DNA from: Diploptera punctata
Taxonomy: Eukaryota > Arthropoda > Insecta > Blattodea > Blaberidae
Direction: 5' to 3'
NCBI GenBank assembly: GCA_030220185.1
Contig: JASPKZ010007283.1
Coordinates: 496,001 to 560,000 of the forward strand
DNA: 64,000 nucleotides
Both the position numbers and the translations under genes were made by a program. The notes under the pieces were generated by a model. That model saw only the letters and a program-made list of their open reading frames with translations, made no database searches and was not told the DNA's origin. Below, one piece after another: positions 55,950 through 64,000 of the stretch. How positions within the stretch are numbered: the stretch's first letter is position 1; every line of letters starts with the position of its first letter.

Positions 55950-56470
55950 GGCATCATTATCATCATCATCCTGCCAGGTATTAGTCCTAGAAGAACTGTT
56001 ACGGCCTGTGAAAGCGGTTTCCGTGCCATCTTTTCATAGACGACCAAGTGACCGTTTCCCATTTGGACAGTAGTTCATTATTGCCTTGGGGATCCTGGAT
56101 CTAGCCATTATTGAGGCATGTTCCTTCCAGTTTAGCTGATATCTGGAGATGTAGTCCAGTATTGGTGACACATTAAGTTCTTGAAGGATTTCTACATTTT
56201 TCTTTCGATCCCATTTGTGTAGCCAGCTGTTCGGCGCATAAATTTCATCTCACAAGCTGTTAGTCTGCTTTCATCTCTCGTCCTTATAGTCCACGCTTCA
56301 CTCCCATAACATAGGAGCCATTATTTGATAAAGACGAGTAAGGGTTGATTTTTGCACTAATGAAGGTTTTAAAACTCTATTAATGATTCGCATTGATTTG
56401 TTGAATTTCACAATTTTCTCTGATAAATCCAAATTTTCAACAAAAGAGAGTTTATATCAAAATAGTGTCC
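55950..56470 (-). mobile_element. Decayed LINE-like fragment (probable)
   Basis: On minus, 'gtccacgcttcactccca' and neighbouring strings resemble the 'YGSE.W' part of LINE C termini and the (ATG)n stretch at 55950-55972 resembles a LINE tail. No long frame survives. Confidence 0.42.
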
Positions 56471-57141
56471 TTAGATTACTTCCCACATATTTGTGAAAAT
56501 GGACAGGAGACATTTTGAAAAAGAGCTCCATACTTTTATGATGGGCCTACTATCCTCAAATAAACACTTTATTGCTGCATAACATGAAATACGCTTACTC
56601 CAACAGCCTGTTTTAATTCGAATAAAGTTATATCTCGATACTGTAGCATTTGAAACAAGGGACGTTTACTGTTATTAAGGTTGGATTGAGATCTTCCTCT
56701 AGAACATATTTCGGATAATCAAAATGACTGTCTACCTAGGCGCACTGCATGGTAAGTTTTTACCTGCAACCAGCAGTTTTTAAATAACTAATTAGTCTCT
56801 TATTAAGATTTTTAAAAGTGCTATGTTTCTAATCTAAACTTTCTCTTAACACGTTATTTGCAACATATACTGATCCGTGAATTGGATTCGTTGAAAATCT
56901 ACTGTAACTTGTACAGTCAAATCTTCGTTGTTCTGTTCCTTCGAGCGCAACACCCTTCCCATTCCTAAAACAACCTGGCTGTTAGGAGCGATCTAAGTTG
57001 AAGTCTTGCAGCAAACACTGGATTGTTGAGGCGTATGAGGAGTGTATTATTGGTTTCTTTAAGAATTTAAACTAATGAATACAGTAACTGCTCTACAAAA
57101 TTAGGCCGTTTTCATTAGGCCTACTTCCCGCTGAAGAGAAA
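56471..57141. other. Unassigned DNA
   Basis: Nothing recognised. Confidence 0.3.
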
Positions 57142-58055
57142 TCTAATATATAAAAATGAATGTTTGTTTGTTTGGCCATATCGTTGATCCGATGGAGCTT
57201 TTGAAAAATGTTCAAGAGATTCCTGGGATGAACATAGGCTATAAGAGAGTTGTAATATTCAACTCCTACACCCTTAAAAATCGCCCTTTGCAGTGGAAAA
57301 CGTGAAATAGTAGCTCTTTGGAATTTTAAATGGCTTACGCTGCCTAAACCATAACAAATACACAAAATTAAAGTACACAGAATTGAATATCTGAAAACGC
57401 TCTACAAAAAAGTCCGCGACAGCATATGTGTATCTCTTACGCATAACTCACCATAACCATATTTGTCTTTCATTGATGCCAAGAAAATCGAGACAAGTAC
57501 GTAGATTCCTGTGCAAGCATAGCAGCACATGGCGGGTATTGTTTTACGGATAACTCACAATAACGAATTTTGTCTCTTAGCTAATTTATGCCAAGAAGAT
57601 CGAGATAAGTGGATTCCCGGGCAACACCGGGTAATCAGCACGGGGAATCTTAAAATAATTATGATATATATTTATAATTATTTTTTCAATTTATTTATTC
57701 GACTAATCGCAAGAAGTAGGCCTACATTGATTTTTGTCTTTCAGCTCATTTATGGCAAGAAGATCGGGATGAATAGATTCCCGGACAACGCCGGGTAAAC
57801 AACACGGGTTATCTAAAAATAATCACGATATAAATGTTTCCTTTCGCTTATTTAACTAAACACAAAACACATTAATTTTCGTATTTCAGTTAATTTATGT
57901 CAAGAAGATCGGGATAAATAGATTCCCGGGCAACGCCGAGGTATCTAAAAATATAAATTTATAATTATATTTCCTTTTGCTTACTCAACTAAACATAAAA
58001 GCCCATTAATTTTCATTTATTTAGGCGTAGCAGCGCAACGTCGGATATTAGCTAG
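57142..58055 (+). mobile_element. Solitary Helitron-like Y7 (reference copy)
   Basis: 914 bp, 5' TCTAATATATAAAAATGAATG, 3' hairpin region GGCGTAGCAGCGCAACGTC then GGATATTAGCTAG. Flanked by A on the left and T on the right, the A|T insertion site of Helitrons. It lies outside the macro-array and alone, showing that Y is an independent mobile unit. No gene inside. Confidence 0.72.
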
Positions 58056-58284
58056 TTGAAAAAAAAAACTGTAGGATGATCCATGCCGAATCTGAATATA
58101 AAACAGACAGTTCAATGCAAAAACAGACATTCACACGATTTTTCAAGGGGTCATGTAGCCTACCAGTATGAACAGGATGTGGTTAAGAATTTACAATTGC
58201 ATTGTATTGTTTCCCCAGAATCTTCTTTACTAGAGAAAATCTGTGCACACACTCTCAGGTGATATATTTAAATCATGTAACTCA

Positions 58285-58870
58285 CTAACTAGTACTATCG
58301 AACCTATAAGTTTATGGCTGCGCGGAACAAACTTTCCATATATCCCTATCCTAAGCTAATGCCTTCCAGTCATTCCCTGTATAATCTAATTCCCTCAATT
58401 CATGATTGATGTTATTCTCCCACCTCATTCTTGGCTGTTTCACTTGGTTTTCCATGCCCCTCTTTCGTCTCTCATTCGTGTATATGTTCTGTCTATCGCC
58501 GTATACAGGACTTAAATGTTCTTATTATATCTGGTTTTCATAAAGATCATGTAGCTCACTTATATGCAAGTCTTCTCCATTCGCCTATATATTCATATCT
58601 CTTAGGTCCAAAAATTTTCCTAAGAACTTTATTCTCAAATACTCATAATATTTTCTCCTCCCTTTAAGTAAGAGTCCATGTTTTATATTTTTTCAATTTT
58701 ATGTTTTTTTAGAGAAGTTGGAACGACAAGAGTCCTTGTAATCCACAATAGCATCCGTTTCCAGAATTAAGTCTATGATTAATTTCTTAGGGCATCTCAT
58801 TCCTGTTTGTAATTATTGTTTCTAGTTATTTTAATTCAGCCACTTGTTCAAAATTTCGCTCATTTTTATT
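58285..58870 (-). mobile_element. LINE-1 fragment
   Basis: Same family as 10796-11453, same block order from the 3' tip ('ctatcgaacctataagttt') to 'cctgtttgtaattattgttt'; several deletions, no usable frame. Confidence 0.82.
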
Positions 58871-60130
58871 TAACTATCCATTTCCTTAATTATATATTTC
58901 TATGTGTGACCACATATTTAGTTTTCATTGACGTTTACTTCCAGCCCGAATTTCTTAATGTTACTCAATAGAGTGTACGTATTGGCCCTTATTAATTTAA
59001 ATAATCTGGCAGAGAAAACAAAAAAAAAACGCTAATTTTCAAAACAAGATATCCAAAATGTTTTAATCTTGGTTTCTTTGGTGCTATGAATATAGCTCAA
59101 CAACATGACAGGAGGAGTAGGCCTATTGTGAACATCCAAAGCAGAACAGGTAGAATATTAATGACATTGTAATAGGCTAATTATGCAACTTTTTTGTTTC
59201 TAAGTGCAATTAACATTATCTGACTCACGAGAGAAACCTTACTTAGTATTTCTTGAAGAGACCCGCCTTATTTCCTATGAAATAATCTAATCGTTTTGTT
59301 GTGAAGTGTTTGCTCTCAGTGCAGTACAAACAATTCTTATTGATTAGAAGAATCATGTGATTGAACTTATCTAGTGCACATACCACACTATTATCCTCCT
59401 GATTACCAACTTGATGTTCTCAGACAATGGTTAGAAATTTCCCGCAATGAGAGCACTGTTAGTGAGTTTGTGAAGAGGAACTATTATTATGTCTATTTAA
59501 CTCATGCCCAAAATGGGAGTCAATGACCAATCATATTTCAATGATTTTTTATTTACAACCAATCACAGTCGTGTTTGGCCTAAAATTTACCAACTAAAGT
59601 TTATCATAATAAAGAAAGCGCCTCCTTTTTAGCATTCTGAATAGGTCATAGTATTATTTTGCAGTGACTCACCCCACAACAAATACGGCTACCAGATTGT
59701 ATATATAGTGCATGAATGTCAACATATAGCGCATGCGATAGATAATATAAAAACATTTGTAACAATTTATTATAACACAAAAAAACACTGTTTGAACTTT
59801 CTTAAACGAATTATTTTCCAGGAAATGGCATTGCAGAAGAATATAATTGACATATTTACATCATAGGACATCAAATTAATTAATACCTATAACGCTGGTT
59901 TTAAATTTCTCCACTAGGATACATTCTTACAATATTGCGATCCTTTGGCAACAAATGATATTATGATCTGGTTGCAGTGATGAACAAAGGAAGGAAATGA
60001 AGCGTACCTATCGTTTCTCATTTGTTTTCAAACATCGCCGTTTACATTAAATATATAAATATTTTAAAATAACTATAGTTAAATAATGATTTGTGAGTAA
60101 ACAGCTTAATTTTCTTCGTTAAATAGTCCT
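58871..60130. other. Unassigned DNA
   Basis: No gene or element recognised in about 1.25 kb. Confidence 0.35.
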
Positions 60131-60133
60131 AAC

Positions 60134-60195
60134 AAATGCCACTCTTGATTTCCAAATTCTCTAGATAAATTGGAAATCACTCGTGGCATTACTTG
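60134..60195. repeat. Short hairpin
   Basis: AATGCCAC and TGATTTCCAA pair with TTGGAAATCA and GTGGCATT across a loop with CTAGA. May be the tip of a foldback element that continues to 62015. Confidence 0.6.
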
Positions 60196-60284
60196 TGATA
60201 AATTCTGTGTTAAATTCAAACATGTTTCCAAGAAGAAAGGGTTATATACTTCATGGGAAGCTCATTTTCGAAACGTCTATTGTA

Positions 60285-60480
60285 CACCTAAAGCTTTGGT
60301 TTATTATACAGCGTGTTACGCCCGACGTGTTGCGTCGGCGCTTTACGCTCGGCGTGTTAATTGTTTCACGTGAAGCGTATATCGTCCATCGCTTATGTTT
60401 ATGGAATTGTCGCCAGATGGCACCGCATGTATATGGGAAATTGGAATGACCAACTTTCATGATAAATTCCCAAACGTGTT
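60285..60480 (+). repeat. Left half of an inverted pair (with 61900-62015)
   Basis: Contains AAAGCTTTGGTTTAT, CGACGTGTTGCGTCGGCGC, CCAGATGGCA and GGAATGACCAAC, which recur in order and inverted at 61900-62015. Perhaps the ends of an old element whose interior holds the foldback, tRNA-like block and 165-bp repeats. Confidence 0.5.
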
Positions 60481-60483
60481 TAT

Positions 60484-60966
60484 AAAAAAATAAATAATAG
60501 TTTTAAAAAAACTAAAAGAACACGCTTTATTATAAAACTAAAAAATGAAAAATAATTTTAATTTCCAATACACTTGGGATAAAATTAAAGTGGTCAACAA
60601 AAAAATCATCTCCAACACATATAGAATAAAACTAGAGTTATCAACAGAAAGAAAATAATTTTACCATCAAAAGCATGGGGTGCTCTATATCAATTAATAT
60701 ATTTGATAATAGACAGATATTGGTAAAAGTAAGCTCTCTAAGAAGAAAATGTAAACATCATAAAAAGCACCCCACGCTTTTAATGGTAAAATTATTTTAT
60801 TTTTATTGATAACTCTAGTTTTATTCTATATGTGTTGGAGATGATTTTTTTGTTGACCACTTTAATTTTATCCCAAGTGTATTGGAAATTAAAATTATGT
60901 TTCATTTTTTAGTTTTATAATAAAGCGTGTTCTTTTAGTTTTTTAAAACTATTATTTATTTTTTAT
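60484..60966. mobile_element. Foldback element with ~200-bp arms
   Basis: Arms 60484-60682 and 60766-60966 are inverted repeats of high identity; the loop is about 83 bp. No gene. Typical of a MITE or foldback transposon; flanks are A/T runs so no target repeat can be called. Confidence 0.8.
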
Positions 60967-61070
60967 TTTTTAGTTTTAATATTTTACAGAATATGATAAA
61001 AATGTAAATATCTTTAAATTCGATACTATTGTAGTATGAGCTAAAAGTAATACTCTTCTATAAAAAAAAC

Positions 61071-61162
61071 CCTCGCAGCCGGATTTGAACCAGCGACGTA
61101 TGGACTACTGAAATTATATACCCCTAAGAGTTCACTGCTCTACCAACTGAGCTCTTACAACG
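61071..61162 (-). repeat. tRNA-Tyr-like sequence, not a functional gene
   Basis: On minus: D arm GCTCAGTTGGTAGAGC and T arm GCTGGTTCAAATCCGGC, both as in insect tRNA-Tyr, with an intron-sized insert between. The GTA anticodon is not found at its place and the acceptor strands do not pair, so it is a pseudogene or SINE head. Confidence 0.5.
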
Positions 61163-61207
61163 AATGACTAAAAAGTCGACAAGTCCGCAACCTATTATAC
61201 CAGTTTT

Positions 61208-61695
61208 CGTTTTTTTGATTTTCGGATGATTCAGGCCAGGATTTTAGAAACAAAATATGAAATTATTGTATTGTCACGGGTCCTCTACACGTATACAAAG
61301 TTTCAAGTCGATCCAATGTTTCTAAGTGGGTGAAAATCGCGTTGAAAGATTCCGTTACATTGATACAAAAACACTTTTTTTTATTTTCTGATGATTATGG
61401 CCAGGATTTTAGAAAATAAATATGAAATTATTGTATTGTCACGGGTCCTCTACAAGTATACAAAGTTTCAAGTCGATCCAATGTTTCTAAGTGGGTGAAA
61501 ATCGCATTGAAAGATTCCGTTACATTGATACAAAAACACTTTTTTTGATTTTATGATGATTATGGTCAGGATTTTAGAAAATAAATATGAAATTATTGTA
61601 TTGTCACGGGTCCTCTACAAGTATATAAAGTTTCAAGTCGAATAATGATTTTAAGTGGGTGAAAATCGCGTTGAAAGATTCCGTTACATAGATAG
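61208..61695 (+). repeat. Three tandem copies of a 165-bp repeat
   Basis: The landmark GATGATT starts at 61225, 61390 and 61555, an exact 165-bp spacing. Shared blocks include 'attgtattgtcacgggtcc' and 'gaaagattccgttacat'; the last copy runs into (TAGA)n. About 90-95% identical. Confidence 0.9.
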
Positions 61696-62414
61696 ATAGA
61701 TACAGGTCAAGCTAATATAAGGCGTGTAAAAATGGATGTGTACAAACCTGTCCCTGCATAACCTAATGACATAAATTACGTACATATCATTTAGTAAACT
61801 ATAAACTAATCTGATGTACACCAACTGACCCGTCGGAACCTAACAAAATTAAGTAATTGAACATTTATTTCTTAAAATATGTTTTGGAATTATTTGCGAA
61901 TGTTGGTCATTCACACATATGTCCTGCCATCTGGTGGAATTCAAGTAGTTGAAATACACGACGTTTTACGTTGGCGCTTTGCGTCGTAGATAAACCATAG
62001 CTTTATACCGAAACTGACTTTTTGCATGTACATTTGGTCAACATTTGGATTCAGAACAATTTCCTTGGCCTAATACTTGGAAGGAAGAAGACAATTTTAA
62101 ATCACTACAAATATTGTGTTCAAAATGGCTATTGTAATCAAACTGATTTTTGTTATTTAAAATGCTCTTGCAGGTTATCTTGTTTGTATAATCTGTATTT
62201 ATCACTTTACACGACTGCATTAATTTTTTAGCCGGTGCGGTGAGGAGAAGCAATGGCGCTTAGTGGTGAAGAGGGGAAAGTGTCTCCTTCCACCGATAGT
62301 ACAAGCGAATGACTGGACAAGTCGTATAATCAGTGGCAAAATATAGTGGTAGGCCTATTTGAAATAGGAGATAAAGTTGATTAAAGATCATCGGAATTTG
62401 TATGCCTACAGGTT
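61696..62414. other. Mostly unassigned DNA
   Basis: Holds the right half of the inverted pair (61900-62015) and at 62066-62092 the GGCCTAATACTTGGAAGG string shared with 35870-35895. Otherwise nothing recognised. Confidence 0.35.
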
Positions 62415-62475
62415 TCTGGTTTATGTCCGCGCGGTCATGAACCTTCGGGTTCGATAGTGCCAGTGAGTAAGTACA
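62415..62475 (+). mobile_element. LINE-1 3' tip
   Basis: 'catgaaccttcgggttcgat' and AGTGAGTAAGTA match the last ~60 bp of LINE-1 in plus orientation. Confidence 0.7.
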
Positions 62476-62605
62476 GGTTTCTGGTGGTTAATGAGACGTA
62501 CAAAGAAATGATAATTGTCTGTCAGACTTAAATATTGTAGGAAAATAAACATTGCTGGAGCATTAGGTATTCATTTATTGTATTTGTTTCAAGTTAAAGT
62601 GGAAA

Positions 62606-62658
<53 letters not shown>
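62606..62658 (+). repeat. (ATT)n microsatellite
   Basis: About 17 perfect ATT units immediately before SINE-6 copy 2. Confidence 0.9.
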
Positions 62659-62659
<1 letters not shown>

Positions 62660-62985
62660 GTGGTCTCAAGATAGCGTGCTGCCTTGTCTCGCAGACGGTT
62701 CGATTCCCGGTTGGGACATTCTCCTGAGTGAGGTTTTTTCGGGGTTTTTCCTCACCTGTAAGACAAATGTCAGGAAGTTTAGGGCCCAACTGTCCCCGAA
62801 AATCATCTAGCCATCATCATCATCCTTATCATTATTACCATCATCCTTCACCGATGTGAAAAACAACGGGACGCTACCACACCTACGTATAATTCCCTAA
62901 TAAAGCTGCAAAGCATAGCATGAAAATGCTATGATTGCAGTGAAAGACCTGCCTTCGGGTAGAATTACTATGGATACTATGGATT
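62659..62985 (+). mobile_element. SINE-6, copy 2
   Basis: GTGGTCTCAAGATAGCG head, small deletion before the B box (GGTTCGATTCCCGG), body and 3' part as in 46169-46513, ending ATGGATACTATGG. Flanked by (ATT)n on both sides. Confidence 0.85.
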
Positions 62986-63073
62986 ATTTTTATTATAATT
63001 ATTATTATTATTGTTATTGTTATTATTAGAATATTCTTAATTTCTTTCCATCGATTGAAAATTAAGATTATTC

Positions 63074-63116
<43 letters not shown>

Positions 63117-63119
<3 letters not shown>

Positions 63120-63147
63120 CCATAGTATCCATCTAATTCTGCCCGAT
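63117..63147 (-). mobile_element. SINE-6 3'-tip fragment
   Basis: CCATAGTATCCAT then 'aattctgccc' on plus is the inverted tip of SINE-6 copy 2. Between them lies inverted LINE-free (ATT)n/(AAT)n DNA, which makes a palindromic arrangement. Confidence 0.6.
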
Positions 63148-63179
63148 AACATATAAGGAATGAAACTATAGGAGAAGAG

Positions 63180-63385
63180 TTAGGAGTAATGCCAATTATA
63201 CATCAAATCTGTAATTACAAGAAGCGATGGGTTGAACACCTTCAACGAATGGATAACAACATATCTCCGAAGCAGGCTTGGATGTACAAATTACGAGGGA
63301 CAAGAGATCTTGGCAGACCAAGAAAGTGATGGAGTATTGAGCCGGAACAGGCCATGTAGACTATATCGTGAAGATGATGATGATG

Positions 63386-63395
<10 letters not shown>
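63180..63395 (+). mobile_element. LINE 3'-end fragment
   Basis: Reads 'YKKRWVEHLQRMDNNISPKQ', 'GTRDLGRPRK*W' and a (GAT)n tail; the same domain as at 43036-43254 but a different family. Confidence 0.7.
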
Positions 63396-63415
<20 letters not shown>

Positions 63416-63417
<2 letters not shown>

Positions 63418-63595
63418 TTATTCACTGGCACTATCGAATCCGTAGGTTCATGGCCGCGCGGACATACGCTCTCCATACATCCCTATCCTGAGCTAATGCT
63501 TTCCAATCATTCCCTGTATAATCTACTTCCCTCAAATCATATTAATGTTATTCTCCCACCTCATATAATATAACTGGTTTTATATATTTTCAGTA
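63416..63595 (-). mobile_element. LINE-1 3' fragment with internal deletion
   Basis: Minus; the 3' tip ('ctatcgaatccgtaggttc') through 'ttctcccacctcatat', then jumps to 'ataatataactggtttta', so about 260 bp are missing compared with 10796-11453. Confidence 0.82.
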
Positions 63596-63598
63596 TTA

Positions 63599-63627
<29 letters not shown>

Positions 63628-63630
<3 letters not shown>

Positions 63631-63942
63631 GTCCACCACTTTGATCTCGAGGTAGCGTACTGATTTGTCACGCAGCGGGCCCGGGTCCAATCCCCGGTCG
63701 GGGCAGTTTCTCTGGATGAGGTTTTTATCGGGGTTTTTCCTCACCTGTAAGACAAATGTCAGGAAAACTTTAAGGCCCCGAAATCATATGGCCATCATCA
63801 TCATCATCCTTCACCGGTGTGGAAAGCAACGGGAAGCTACCACACCTACAATTCCCTAGTAAAGCTGCAAGCATAGCATGAAAATGCTATGATTGCAGTG
63901 AAGGACCTGACTTCGGGCAGGATTACTATTGTTGGATGGATT
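63628..63942 (+). mobile_element. SINE-6, copy 3
   Basis: Full copy with A box region TGATCTCGAGGTAGCG and B box GGGTCCAATCCCCGG (one change), body and ending GGATGGA, inserted in (ATT)n. Confidence 0.87.
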
Positions 63943-63955
63943 ATTATTGTTGTTG

Positions 63956-64000
<45 letters not shown>
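63943..64000 (+). repeat. (ATT)n microsatellite at window end
   Basis: GTT then ATT units run to the last base; the tract is cut by the window edge. Confidence 0.9.

Noticed and set aside
61071..61162. Functional tRNA-Tyr gene with intron
   Set aside because: D and T arms fit, but no GTA anticodon at the proper site and acceptor strands do not pair.
1..64000. Bacterial-style operons, CRISPR arrays or prophage
   Set aside because: No clustered long frames, no spaced identical repeats with unique spacers; splice-like signals, SINEs, LINEs and (TA)n tracts show nuclear eukaryotic DNA.

Overview
This window looks like AT-rich, intron-style, gene-poor nuclear DNA of an arthropod. I found no host gene I could name. 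Almost everything recognisable is mobile DNA: Penelope-like elements (PLEs, reverse transcriptase plus GIY-YIG endonuclease), two long-TIR mariner-type elements, a DUF7869-type DNA transposon, a 3.8-kb long-TIR DNA element, a PIF/Harbinger-like derivative, Helitron-like elements, 5'-truncated LINE tails and at least six kinds of tRNA-derived SINE. The LINE and SINE styles and the long (TA)n/(TAA)n tracts suggest an insect with a large genome; a cockroach or termite relative is my guess and is inference only.

Layout. 0.5-5.6 kb: two diverged PLE copies (family A) face each other head to head. The left one is interrupted by a full-length mariner (833-2158, uninterrupted transposase) and a SINE (2672-3017). 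The right one ends in a perfect 69-bp palindrome built around a hammerhead-ribozyme core. 5.6-12.7 kb: mostly unassigned sequence with LINE, SINE and PLE fragments and a second PLE-like palindrome. 12.76-16.55 kb: a DNA element with ~450-bp inverted repeats, each carrying five GCCAGAC-type motifs; a 5'-truncated PLE (family B) sits inside it and ends in a hammerhead core that overlaps its stop codon. 16.8-19.3 kb: LINE and SINE pieces.

19.3-53.1 kb: a tandem macro-array of about six units. Each unit holds a spacer, a Helitron-like element X (plus strand), a middle segment and a related Helitron-like element Y (minus strand). X and Y share about 260 bp at their 5' ends but have different 3' ends. 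The units carry later insertions: an 11.4-kb PLE cluster (family P, 24143-35580: three copies on minus, two on plus, meeting head to head), a mariner (39889-41228), a LINE (41894-42232), several SINEs and a DUF7869-type transposon (48210-50920). 53.1-64 kb: unassigned DNA with a solitary Y element (57142-58055), LINE fragments, a ~480-bp foldback element, a 3 x 165-bp tandem repeat and two SINEs.

The most interesting signal is a set of hammerhead-ribozyme motifs in the ends of all three PLE families. In family P the invariant core pair C3-G8 is replaced by U3-A8, a compensatory change, and stem III in every readable family is a self-complementary string, as expected for a ribozyme that works as a dimer. 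PLEs are known to carry hammerheads; the compensated core, the overlap with a stop codon and the ribozyme-centred palindromes are what deserve checking.
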